Assembly (NCBI GenBank): GCA_020632655.1 | Contig: JACKFD010000004.1 | Location: 248,001-312,000, forward strand | Reading direction: 5' to 3' | Source of the DNA: Spirochaetaceae bacterium | GTDB lineage: Bacteria > Myxococcota_A > UBA9160 > UBA4427 | DNA length: 64,000 nt | In this document: positions 16,032-24,252 of the stretch, in pieces | Numbering within the stretch: position 1 is the first letter of the stretch | Layout of the letters: each line of letters begins with the position of its first letter | Translations under genes and position numbers: made by a program | The notes under the pieces: generated by a model | What the model was told of the DNA's origin: nothing | Databases searched by the model: none | Seen by the model: the letters and a program-made list of their open reading frames with translations, nothing else

Positions 16032-18268
16032 TAACGTGCGTCGTCCATCGGTCGCGCGCGATCGGGCCGCGGCAAGCGACGCAACGCTGCGACGAGACCG
16101 ACGAGAGCGAGCAGGGCGAGCGCGATCCAGACGCCACTCGCGTCCTTCGCGTCCGTGAAGACGAGACGCGTCCAGTCGGCGGCCACGACGAGTACGAGGG
16201 CGCCCGGCAGCATGCCGATCAGCGTCCCGATCAGGAAGTCGCGAAGACGGACGTGGCTCGCCCCGGCGACGAGGTTCACGACCATGAAGGGTGCGATCGG
16301 CACGATGCGCACGAGGGTGCTCGAGAGCACGCCCCGTCGCGCGAGCCGTCGGCTGAGATCGTCGAGTCGCGCCCCGGCGACGCGTCGGACCGAGTCCCGC
16401 CAGAGATGCGCCCCGACCCGGTGCCCGACCGCCGCCGCCAGGGTCGAGCCGATCAACGCGACGGGCAGCGCGATCGCCGGACCGAGCGCGAGCCCCGCGG
16501 CGGCCGTCAGCGCCATCACGGGGACGAAGGCGACGGCGGCCAGCACGAATCCCAGGAGCGCGACGAGCGGGCCGAAACGCGACTCGCGCAGGAAGGCGCT
16601 GGCCCGCAGCCAATCGGCGGAGGCCAGCCAATCGCCGATCGGCGTGAATCGGAAGAGCAGTGCAGCGCCCCCCGCTGCGGCGACCACGAGCGCCAGCTCG
16701 AGCATCAGGCGTCGACGGCTGCGACGGGGGGCCGGCAGGCGATCTTCGTCGAAGCGGACGAGGAGTTGCTCGAGCGGCGCGGGATGCTCGGGATCCGCGG
16801 CGCGCAGGACGTCGACGGCGCCCGCCGCCCAGGCTCCGACCTCGGGCTCGATCGGGCGCAGATCACGCGGGCCGCCGGAGAGCGCGTCGATCGTGGCGAC
16901 GAGCGAGCCCGTCTCGCGCAGCACCTCGGCGACGATCCCGGGTCGACGGCCGAGATGTTCGGCGATCAGGTCGTTGCGGAAGGCTGCGATCGCGCGGCGC
17001 AGATCCGCGCGTCCTGCGGACTCGAAGGCGAGGTCGCACTCGGTGTCGAGCCCGAGCGAGCGATTCGAGAGATTCGAGGAGCCGACCCGCACGAAGTCGT
17101 CGTCGATCACCATGACCTTGGCGTGGACGTTCAGGATGCGGTCCTCGCCGAGGCCCTCGACGTGGGGATGCAGGAGGCGAAGCCGGTCGTGGCGGTCGGC
17201 CTGCCGGAGTCGCGCGATCAGACGCTCGCGCAGGGCGCCCATCGAGCCACGCTCGAGCCAGCCGTCGTTGCGTCGCGGGCCGACGATCACGATCTCCGGT
17301 CCTTCGGGCTCGCCGAGCCGTGCGAGCAGCCACTCCCCGATCCGCGCCGCCGTCAGGTACTGGTTCTCGACGTAGATCCAGCGTCGCGCCGCTGCGAGGC
17401 TCGCCCCGTAGAGCGCCTCGACCTCCCGGATCTCGGGCCGTCCGGCCTGGGTGGGAATCCGCGTGCGCGCGATGCCGATCCGGACGTCGCGCGCGTCGGG
17501 CTCGAGTCGTGCCGGCCAGGGATCCGAAGCGGCGGCAGCCGTAGGCGAGACGGGTGGAACGCGTTCGCCCGTCGCCCGGGACCAACGGCTGCGGGCGAGC
17601 TCGCCCAGCGCGGCCGCCGCGTCGCCGTCGACCGCGATCTGCACGTCGTGGAAGGGCTGATAGGTCTCGCCCGCCGGCGTGACGCGTCGGGGCTCGTCGG
17701 GCGCGTGCGCGCGTGTGTCCCAGCGATGCGCCGTCAGGTCGAAGCCGCCGACGAAGGCGACGGCATCGTCGACGACGACGATCTTCTGGTGCTGGCTCGC
17801 ACCGAGTGCGTGCGTGTCGTCCATCCGGAAGTGGATGCGACGATGGGTCTTCGCGCCGAACTGGACGAGGGGCAGCAGCTCGCGCTCGAGGGCGTAGAGC
17901 ATGGCGTAGTCCCAGGCGAGCACGCGGACGTCGAGCGACGGGCGCCGCCGCACGGTGGCCTCCAGCAGACCGACGAGATCCTCGGGTCGTGCTTCGCGCT
18001 CCGCCGCACCCGCACCCGCGTCGGACGATCCCTGCGCGGCACGCCCGTCCGCGCCCGGATCGGGTCGGCGCAGACGGACGGAGGTATGGAAGTCCCAGCC
18101 GATCAGCCAGACGTCGTGGCGGGCCCGCTCCAGCGCCTCGGCGACCGCGGCGAAGTACGCCTCGCCATCGATCAGGAAGGCGACGCGCGCGGCGCGCTCG
18201 ACCCGCCAGCAGGTCTCGCCGGGTCGCAGCACGCTCTCGCGCTCCCGGGCTTCGTCGTGGTGCTGCAT
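16031..18268 (-). CDS. Phospholipase D / VTT (DedA-like) membrane fusion protein
   Basis: About 745 residues. Two complete HKD motifs, HQKIVVVDD and HAKVMVIDD followed by GSSN, define a phospholipase D-type transphosphatidylase, consistent with cardiolipin synthase-like chemistry. After residue ~520 the protein becomes a five- or six-span VTT/SNARE-associated (DedA) domain, with the characteristic FxP loop (FRFTPIGDW) and PIAPFMVVNLVAGAS. The frame is open up to a GTG at 18298, but a sigma-54 element overlaps that codon, so the ATG at 18268 or the GTG at 18232 (preceded by GGGAGCG) is more credible. It is coupled to the EEP gene. The role is probably membrane lipid remodelling. Confidence 0.85.
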   Translation of the reverse strand: MQHHDEARERESVLRPGETCWRVERAARVAFLIDGEAYFAAVAEALERARHDVWLIGWDFHTSVRLRRPDPGADGRAAQGSSDAGAGAAEREARPEDLVGLLEATVRRRPSLDVRVLAWDYAMLYALERELLPLVQFGAKTHRRIHFRMDDTHALGASQHQKIVVVDDAVAFVGGFDLTAHRWDTRAHAPDEPRRVTPAGETYQPFHDVQIAVDGDAAAALGELARSRWSRATGERVPPVSPTAAAASDPWPARLEPDARDVRIGIARTRIPTQAGRPEIREVEALYGASLAAARRWIYVENQYLTAARIGEWLLARLGEPEGPEIVIVGPRRNDGWLERGSMGALRERLIARLRQADRHDRLRLLHPHVEGLGEDRILNVHAKVMVIDDDFVRVGSSNLSNRSLGLDTECDLAFESAGRADLRRAIAAFRNDLIAEHLGRRPGIVAEVLRETGSLVATIDALSGGPRDLRPIEPEVGAWAAGAVDVLRAADPEHPAPLEQLLVRFDEDRLPAPRRSRRRLMLELALVVAAAGGAALLFRFTPIGDWLASADWLRASAFLRESRFGPLVALLGFVLAAVAFVPVMALTAAAGLALGPAIALPVALIGSTLAAAVGHRVGAHLWRDSVRRVAGARLDDLSRRLARRGVLSSTLVRIVPIAPFMVVNLVAGASHVRLRDFLIGTLIGMLPGALVLVVAADWTRLVFTDAKDASGVWIALALLALVGLVAALRRLPRPDRARPMDDAR

Positions 18269-18281
18269 GGAGGGCGCGGAG

Positions 18282-18297
18282 TGCAGATCGTGTGCCA
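18282..18297 (-). promoter_or_regulatory. Sigma-54-like promoter for PLD-VTT/EEP operon
   Basis: On the minus strand TGGCACACGATCTGCA has GG-N10-GC and two mismatches to the consensus. It overlaps the most upstream possible start codon, so a downstream start is implied if it is used. Confidence 0.5.
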
Positions 18298-18369
18298 CCC
18301 GAGGGAGCGTGCGCTCGGGGTCGAGACCGGCCTCGGGGCGCCGAGCCCTCCGGGCGAGCGGGCGGAGAG

Positions 18370-18385
18370 CGGCACGGATCCTGCT
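18370..18385 (+). promoter_or_regulatory. Sigma-54-like promoter for histidine-kinase operon
   Basis: CGGCACGGATCCTGCT has GG-N10-GC and one mismatch in the -12 block. The predicted leader is ~110 nt and contains the 18477-18489 dyad. Confidence 0.5.
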
Positions 18386-18476
18386 CTGCAGGACGAGGAC
18401 CCCGCCGGCAGACGGAATGGACGCAGTCGGCGCGCGCCGCCGCCGGATCCACGCGGTCGCGGAATGCTCGCTGGAA

Positions 18477-18489
18477 TGTAGTTTCTACA
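18477..18489. promoter_or_regulatory. Perfect dyad TGTAG-TTT-CTACA before kinase gene
   Basis: A 13-bp palindrome ending 17 bp before the kinase start and next to its ribosome site. Related dyads precede the SOD, catalase and SRPBCC sigma-54 promoters. The position suggests autoregulation of the kinase/regulator operon or action on the divergent PLD promoter 200 bp away. Confidence 0.55.
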
Positions 18490-18506
18490 AACGTGAGGTG
18501 GATCGA

Positions 18507-20108
18507 GTGATCGGACGACCGTCGAGGGATCTCTGGCTCCCCGCCCTGATCGGGCTGGTGGGCGTCCTGGCCTCCCTCGCGATCTGGGGCGTCCTCGTGA
18601 CGGAGCGGCGCGAGCAGCTGCGGCGATCGACCGAGGAGACGGCCATCGCCACGGCGAGCGCGATCGAGGTCGGCCTCGCACACCATCTCGCGATCCTCGA
18701 AGGCCTCGCCGACCTGCGCCGGCGCTTCGCCGCGGGCGCCGAGGCCGAGTGGCGCGCCACGCTGGCCGAGCGGCTGGATCGGGCCTCCGGCCTGGTCGCC
18801 GTCGACTGGATCACCGGCGATCGAAGCGGCGGCGAGGTCGCCGACCCGCCCGGCGGCGGACCGGGCCATCGACCCCGCGCGACGGACGACGCCGACGCGC
18901 GAGACGGACCCCGTTTCGAGGGCCCGATCGAGGGCGAGGCGGGGCGGATCGGATACCGGGTCGTGCTGCCGGTCGAGGTGTCGTCCTCGCATCCGGCGGG
19001 TCGGCTGATCGGTCGCTTCGAGGCCGCGCCCTTCTTCGAGACGGTGCTCCGCGCGCGGGCGTCCGGCTATGCGCTCGAGGTCCTGGCCGCGGGCCGCAGG
19101 CTCTACGCGCGCGGCGAGCCCACGAACGATGCGTGGCAGGATTGGTGGCAGTCGGAGCGGACCGTCCTGTCGCCGTTCGGGGGGCCGTGGCGGATCGTCC
19201 TGCGCCCGACGCCCGAATACGCGGCGGCGCGACTCTCGCCGATCCCCCACTACCTGCTCGCGGCGGGCGTCGTGCTCTCCCTCGTGCTGGCCGTGCTCGC
19301 CCATCAGCTACGCGTGATCAAACGCCAGTCCCGTGTCCTCGCGGAGAGCCATCGCCTCGTCGAGCAACGCGGCGCCGAGCTCGAGCGCCGCGTCGCCGAA
19401 CGGACCGAGGCCCTCGAGGAGGTCGTCGCCGAGCTCGAGGCCTTCAACCACTCCGTCTCGCACGATCTCCGCTCGCCGCTCGGCGCGATCCTCAACTTCG
19501 TCGCGATCCTCGAGGAGGACTTCGAAGGTCGCGTGCTCGACGAGGAAGGCATGGCGATCGTCGCGCGAATCGAGCGCAGCGCCTCGCGCGCGACGACCCT
19601 GCTCGAGGATCTGTTGAAGCTCTCCCGAGCGGGTCGTGCGGCGCTGCGCTTCGAGCGGGTCGACATGAACGCGTTGGTCGCGGAGAGCTTCGCCCAGGTG
19701 CGCGCGGCCCAGAACGACGACGACGTCGAGCTCGTCGTCGGTCCACTGCCGGCGGCGCACGGCGATGCCGCGTTGCTGGGTGCCGTGCTCGGCAACCTCG
19801 TCGGCAACGCGATCAAGTACTCGCGCGGCTGCGAGAAGCGGCGGATCGAGGTGAGCGGTCGGATCGATGGAGGGGAGTGCGTCTACAGCGTCGCCGACAA
19901 CGGGCGGGGATTCGACATGCGCTACGTCGACAAGCTCTTCGGCCTCTTCGAGCGACTCCACACGGAGGACGAGATCGAGGGGACGGGCGTCGGGCTCGCG
20001 ATCGTCCGACGCATCGTGCGGCGGCATGGCGGCCGGGTCTGGGCCGAGGGCCGCCCCGGCGCGGGCGCCTGCTTCTCCTTCGCGCTGCCGGATCGGGAGG
20101 TGGAATGA
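18507..20108 (+). CDS. Membrane sensor histidine kinase
   Basis: 533 residues. Transmembrane segments at about residues 8-30 and ~245-268 flank a ~210-residue periplasmic sensor region that begins with a long helix (AIEVGLAHHLAILEGLADLRRRF), CHASE-like in layout. A coiled coil (ELERRVAERTEALEEVVAELEAF) leads to the DHp H-box SHDLRSPLG with the phospho-acceptor His319. The ATPase domain has NLVGNAIKYSRG (N box), DNGRGFD (G1) and GTGVGLAIV (G2), all intact. This kinase type resembles phytochrome-class kinases that pair with Rcp1-like regulators, as here. The start GTG has GAGGTG upstream. Its stop overlaps the next start (ATGA). Confidence 0.9.
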   Translation: MIGRPSRDLWLPALIGLVGVLASLAIWGVLVTERREQLRRSTEETAIATASAIEVGLAHHLAILEGLADLRRRFAAGAEAEWRATLAERLDRASGLVAVDWITGDRSGGEVADPPGGGPGHRPRATDDADARDGPRFEGPIEGEAGRIGYRVVLPVEVSSSHPAGRLIGRFEAAPFFETVLRARASGYALEVLAAGRRLYARGEPTNDAWQDWWQSERTVLSPFGGPWRIVLRPTPEYAAARLSPIPHYLLAAGVVLSLVLAVLAHQLRVIKRQSRVLAESHRLVEQRGAELERRVAERTEALEEVVAELEAFNHSVSHDLRSPLGAILNFVAILEEDFEGRVLDEEGMAIVARIERSASRATTLLEDLLKLSRAGRAALRFERVDMNALVAESFAQVRAAQNDDDVELVVGPLPAAHGDAALLGAVLGNLVGNAIKYSRGCEKRRIEVSGRIDGGECVYSVADNGRGFDMRYVDKLFGLFERLHTEDEIEGTGVGLAIVRRIVRRHGGRVWAEGRPGAGACFSFALPDREVE

Positions 20109-20557
20109 GCGAACGACGGACGATCCTGCTGGTCGAGGACGACCGCGACGAGATCGACATCGCGCTGCGCGCCCTCGGACGCGTCGGGCTCGACGACGAG
20201 GTGGCCGTCGCGCGCGACGGCGTCGAGGCGCTCGAGCGCCTCGGACTCGAGGACGGCGACGAGGACGACGAGACCCGTGCGGCCCTCGCGCCCCGCGTCG
20301 TCTTCCTCGACCTGAAGATGCCGCGAATCGACGGCTGGCAGGTGCTGGAGCGGATCCGCCGGGATCCGCGTACGGCGGACCTGCCGGTCGTCGTGCTCTC
20401 TTCCTCCGAGCGACGGGAGGACATCGAGCGCAGCTATGCGCTCGGGGCGAACAGCTTCGTGTCGAAGCGCTTCCAGGGAAGGAGTCCGGGCCACTACATC
20501 GCCGAGGCGGCCCGCTACTGGCTCGAGCTCAATCGCACCCCTCGGCAGGGAGTCTGA
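20105..20557 (+). CDS. Rcp1-like single-domain response regulator
   Basis: 150 residues, one receiver domain: ILLVEDDRDEIDIALRAL with the acidic pair, phospho-acceptor Asp in VVFLDLKMPRIDGWQ, VVLSSS and the conserved Lys in FVSKRF. An acidic insertion (EDGDEDDE) follows the second helix, typical of Rcp1/CheY-like partners of phytochrome-type kinases. There is no output domain. Its start overlaps the kinase stop. It may be a phosphate sink or shuttle between the kinase and the sigma-54 activator encoded next. Confidence 0.9.
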   Translation: MSERRTILLVEDDRDEIDIALRALGRVGLDDEVAVARDGVEALERLGLEDGDEDDETRAALAPRVVFLDLKMPRIDGWQVLERIRRDPRTADLPVVVLSSSERREDIERSYALGANSFVSKRFQGRSPGHYIAEAARYWLELNRTPRQGV

Positions 20558-20559
20558 CG

Positions 20560-21945
20560 ATGTCCCCGCTCTCCGTCCTGATCGTCGAGGACGACGAAGA
20601 CTTCCGCGTAAGCGTTGCGGCCCTGGTCGGCCGCGAAGGCTATCGGACCCGCGAGGCGGGCAGCCTGGCGGGCGCCCGCGAGCAGCTCGCCGAGGAGGGG
20701 GCGGACGTCGTGCTGCTCGATCTCGGGCTGCCCGACGGCGAGGGCCTCGAGCTCCTCGAGGACGAGGCGCTCGCGGAGCGCACGGAGTTCGTCGTGATGA
20801 CGGGGGACGTCGCCGTCGAGAGCGCGATCAAGGCGTTGCGGGTCGGTGCGCTCGACTACCTGCCGAAGCCCGTGGATCGCGCGCGCCTCCAGTCGATCCT
20901 CACGCACGTAGCCAGGACGCGCGGTCTCAAGCACGAGGTGCACGCGCTGCGGGGCGAGCTGCGCGAGCTCGGGCGCTTCGGTCCGATGGTCGGGCGATCG
21001 AAGCCGATGCAGCAGGTCTACGATCTCGTCGATCGCGTCGCGACGACGGACAGTACGGTCTTCGTGACGGGCGAGAGCGGGACGGGCAAGGAGCTGGTCG
21101 CCGAGACGGTGCATCGGCTGAGTCGCCGCAAGGACGGCCCCTTCCTCGCGCTCAACTGCGGCGCGATGAGCGAGTCGCTGATCGAGAGCGAGCTCTTCGG
21201 GCACGAGAAGGGGAGCTTCACGGGCGCCGACCGCCGGCGGCGGGGCTACTTCGAGGAGACGAGCGGCGGCACGCTCTTCCTCGACGAGATCACGGAGATG
21301 CCGATCGAGCTCCAGGTGAAGTTGCTGCGCGTGCTCGAGACCGGCGCGGTCACGCGCGTCGGCGCCACGTCGCCGACTACGGTCGACGTCCGCGTCGTGA
21401 CGGCGTCGAATCGGGATCCGCAGGAGGCGGTGGCCGAGGGGGCGCTCCGGGAGGATCTCCTCTACCGGCTGAACGTCTTCCCGATCCACCTGCCGCCCTT
21501 GCGTGAGCGCGGCGACGACGTGGAGCTGCTCGCGGCGCATTTCCTCGCCGGGGTGAACGAGCGCGAGGGGACGTCGAAGCGGCTGGGCGACGCGGCCCGG
21601 GCGCGACTGCTCGATTGTGCCTGGCCGGGGAACGTCCGTGAGCTGAAGAACGCGATCGAGCGTGCGCACATCCTCGCGGACGACGTGATCGGCCCCGACA
21701 TGCTGCCCGAGCCCGATACGAGCGGGCCGACGACGACGCCGGACGGCGCCGTCCTGCAGATCCGACTCGGCGCCTCGGTCCAGGAGGCGGAGCGCCGTCT
21801 CATCCTCGCCACCCTCGAAGAGCTCGAGGGCGACAAGAAGCGCGCGGCGAAGGTGCTCGGCATCAGCCTCAAGACCCTCTACAACCGGCTCAACGTCTAC
21901 GAAGCCGCGAAGTCGAGCTCCGGCGGCGACGACGCCACGCGCTAG
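20560..21945 (+). CDS. NtrC-family sigma-54 response regulator (GSFTGA variant)
   Basis: 461 residues. The receiver (Asp54 in VVLLDLGLPDG, Lys in YLPKP) is followed by an AAA+ sigma-54 activation domain with Walker A GESGTGKE (171-178), FGHEKGSFTGA, Walker B GTLFLDEI, the arginine region RREDLLYRLN-like block and WPGNVREL. A Fis-type HTH closes it (KKRAAKVLGISLKTLYNRL). The sigma-54 contact loop reads GSFTGA instead of GAFTGA (218-223). It starts 2 nt after the preceding stop with CAGGGAG as ribosome site, so kinase, Rcp1-like protein and activator form one operon. It is the best candidate activator for the sigma-54 promoters of SOD, catalase, CsbD and SRPBCC genes around it. Confidence 0.92.
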   Translation: MSPLSVLIVEDDEDFRVSVAALVGREGYRTREAGSLAGAREQLAEEGADVVLLDLGLPDGEGLELLEDEALAERTEFVVMTGDVAVESAIKALRVGALDYLPKPVDRARLQSILTHVARTRGLKHEVHALRGELRELGRFGPMVGRSKPMQQVYDLVDRVATTDSTVFVTGESGTGKELVAETVHRLSRRKDGPFLALNCGAMSESLIESELFGHEKGSFTGADRRRRGYFEETSGGTLFLDEITEMPIELQVKLLRVLETGAVTRVGATSPTTVDVRVVTASNRDPQEAVAEGALREDLLYRLNVFPIHLPPLRERGDDVELLAAHFLAGVNEREGTSKRLGDAARARLLDCAWPGNVRELKNAIERAHILADDVIGPDMLPEPDTSGPTTTPDGAVLQIRLGASVQEAERRLILATLEELEGDKKRAAKVLGISLKTLYNRLNVYEAAKSSSGGDDATR

Positions 21946-21972
21946 AGGAGGTGCCGATCGCCTGCCCGGATC

Positions 21973-22025
21973 GAGCGGGCGGGCGGTCGGGGAGACGCCG
22001 CGCCCACCCGCCGCGCCGCCCGCTC
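21973..22025. terminator. Inverted repeat between convergent genes
   Basis: GAGCGGGCGG (21973-21982) pairs perfectly with 22016-22025 across a GC-rich 33-nt loop. It sits between the stops of the activator and SOD genes, so it may act as a bidirectional terminator, though no T-tract follows. Confidence 0.4.
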
Positions 22026-22028
22026 CCG

Positions 22029-22640
<612 letters not shown>

Positions 22641-22665
22641 GTCTTCTCCTTTCGTTTGGTTCGCT

Positions 22666-22698
22666 GCTTCGTTCGTGTCTCGTGAATGGAACGAAGCA
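22666..22698. repeat. 10-bp inverted repeat over the sodB transcription start
   Basis: TGCTTCGTTC (22665-22674) is repeated inverted at 22689-22698 with a 14-nt spacer. The right arm covers the -12 GC of the sigma-54 promoter, so a bound repressor would block it. Confidence 0.5.
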
Positions 22699-22710
22699 AG
22701 AGGCGTGCCG
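22695..22710 (-). promoter_or_regulatory. Sigma-54 promoter for sodB
   Basis: On the minus strand CGGCACGCCTCTTGCT contains the exact GGCACG-N4-TTGC core. The predicted leader is ~45 nt. Confidence 0.8.
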
Positions 22711-22771
22711 GGGTACGTGACGCGTTCCAGCGCAGGCGACGACGAGCCGAACGAGCCGCAGCGCGCGCGTT

Positions 22772-22784
22772 TGTAGAAGCTGCA
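22772..22784. promoter_or_regulatory. Candidate enhancer dyad between sodB and csbD
   Basis: TGTAG-AAG-CTGCA differs from the perfect dyad at 18477 by one arm base. Its centre is 81-82 bp from the sodB -12 GC and ~150 bp from the CsbD -12 GC, so one site could serve both divergent promoters. Confidence 0.55.
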
Positions 22785-22914
22785 TCGTCTGCGCATCTCC
22801 AGCGGGGAAGTCCGGCCTGTCGAGGTGGGGTCCGGATGGCGCGATCCGGTCGTGATCCGCCGGATGGGGCGGCGAGACGTCCGCGGACCGATCGGATGGC
22901 TTCGTCGGCGCACT

Positions 22915-22930
22915 CGGCACGATGCTTGCG
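22915..22930 (+). promoter_or_regulatory. Sigma-54 promoter for csbD-uspA operon
   Basis: CGGCACGATGCTTGCG contains the exact GGCACG-N4-TTGC core with GG-N10-GC. The predicted leader to the CsbD start is ~130 nt. Confidence 0.75.
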
Positions 22931-23069
22931 ATTCCCTCGTGCATGGGAGCGCGACCGCGTGATCCGACCGACATGGCCGGACGGGATGCGCTCGAAGAAG
23001 AAGGGAAGAACCGAACGAAGCCGAGGCTCGAGCATCCGTGTCGGGCCGGCACGAAGCGAGGAGGAATCC

Positions 23070-23270
23070 ATGGGCGAAGAAGGTGGACTGATCGACGAGG
23101 CCAAGGGACGAGCGAAGGAGGCCGCGGGCAGCCTGCTCGACGACGACGATCTGCGAAAGGAAGGGCGTGTGGAGCAGAAGGTCGGTCAGGCGAAGCGGAA
23201 GGCCGAAGAGCTGATCGACCAGGCCTCGGAGAAGGCGAAGGATCTCGTGAAGGGCGAGGATCGCGCCTAG
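23070..23270 (+). CDS. CsbD family stress protein
   Basis: 66 residues, highly charged and helical: IDEAKGRAKEAAGSLLDDDDL, then EQKVGQAKRKAEELIDQA. This is the CsbD/YjbJ signature of small general-stress proteins of unknown mechanism. A near-perfect GAGGAGGA ribosome site precedes the ATG. It is the first gene downstream of a sigma-54 promoter and is followed 38 bp later by a universal stress protein. Confidence 0.88.
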   Translation: MGEEGGLIDEAKGRAKEAAGSLLDDDDLRKEGRVEQKVGQAKRKAEELIDQASEKAKDLVKGEDRA

Positions 23271-23308
23271 CGCGATCCCTTCACGCGTTCGATGGAAAGG
23301 AGGAAGCC

Positions 23309-23794
23309 ATGAGCCTGACGACCCCGGAAGGGGAATTCCTGGTGCCCTACGACTTCTCGGTCCATTCCGACGCGGCGCTCGTCGTCGCGGCGGACCTGGC
23401 GAGGCGGCTCTCGGCCGGAGTCCGTCTGCTGCACGTGATCCAGCCTCCGGCGTATTCCTACGCGTATCCGCACGGCGAGCCACCCCCTCCGGCCTTCGAC
23501 TTCGAGGCGGTCTCGGGCGAGGTCCGGGCGGCGCTGCGCAAGACGATCGACGGCTTATCGAGCGAGCTGTCCATCTTCTTCGGGACGCAGGTCGTGCAGG
23601 GGTCGAACGTCGCCCACGCGATCTGTAGCGCGGCGGAGGAGCTCGACGCCGACCTGATCGTGATGGGTACGCACGGCAGGACGGGTCTCGCACACGTCTT
23701 CCTCGGAAGCGTGGCCGAGCGGACCCTGCGGAGCGCACCCTGCCCCGTTCTCACGTTCCGAGCACCCGACGACCACGCCTCGCGCGCGGCCTGA
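23309..23794 (+). CDS. Universal stress protein (UspA family)
   Basis: 161 residues. The UspA fold is shown by FLVPYDFSVHSDAALVVAADLA at the start and by the ATP-binding signature GTHGRTGLAHVFLGSVAERTLRSAPCPVL, i.e. G-2x-G-9x-G-S. It is therefore probably of the ATP-binding subtype. AAGGAGGAAG is a strong ribosome site. It is cotranscribed with the csbD gene. Confidence 0.92.
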   Translation: MSLTTPEGEFLVPYDFSVHSDAALVVAADLARRLSAGVRLLHVIQPPAYSYAYPHGEPPPPAFDFEAVSGEVRAALRKTIDGLSSELSIFFGTQVVQGSNVAHAICSAAEELDADLIVMGTHGRTGLAHVFLGSVAERTLRSAPCPVLTFRAPDDHASRAA

Positions 23795-23864
23795 GTGTTC
23801 GATGCCGGGATCATGAGCCGTGCGCGGCGAATCGAGCAGTCGGGAGCTCGACGAGGGAGGCTGT

Positions 23865-24215
23865 ATGGGTAGTCGAACGCCGATGGAGACCTTGGGTGAG
23901 GCTCTGATTCGTCTCGGGAAGCACGGCTACGAGCGGGGCTTCCGGCCGCGGGCCGGCGGACTGCTGGATCTGGACGGAACGAGCTTCGCGCCCGAGGACC
24001 TGGTCCTCGAGGAGATCGTGCGCTTCGAAGGCGAGAGTGATCCGCAGGACGAGGCCGTGCTCTTCGCGCTCCGTACCTCGGATGCGCAGCAGAAGGGGAC
24101 CTTCGTGGCGAGCTACGGACCCGGCATGGACGCGCTGAGCGTGGCGGTCGTCGAGCGTTTGACGGCCATGCAGCGCCAGCGCAAGGTCGAGGGGCCGCGG
24201 CGGGCCGACGACTGA
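23865..24215 (+). CDS. Small conserved protein of the misnamed 'PRPP synthetase' family
   Basis: 116 residues. The pattern METLGEALIRLGKHGYERGF, then FAPEDLVLEEIVRFEGESDPQDEAVLFAL and GTFVASYGPGMDAL, matches a ~95-residue family found mainly in Bacteroidetes, often labelled phosphoribosylpyrophosphate synthetase although it has none of that enzyme's motifs. The function is unknown. GAGGGAGG precedes the ATG at 23865. It follows the universal stress gene by 70 bp and is convergent with the permease gene, so it is probably the last gene of the sigma-54 csbD operon. Confidence 0.7.
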   Translation: MGSRTPMETLGEALIRLGKHGYERGFRPRAGGLLDLDGTSFAPEDLVLEEIVRFEGESDPQDEAVLFALRTSDAQQKGTFVASYGPGMDALSVAVVERLTAMQRQRKVEGPRRADD

Positions 24216-24252
24216 GCCGATCCGGCTTCGGTGTAGTGGTGTAGTCATGGAG

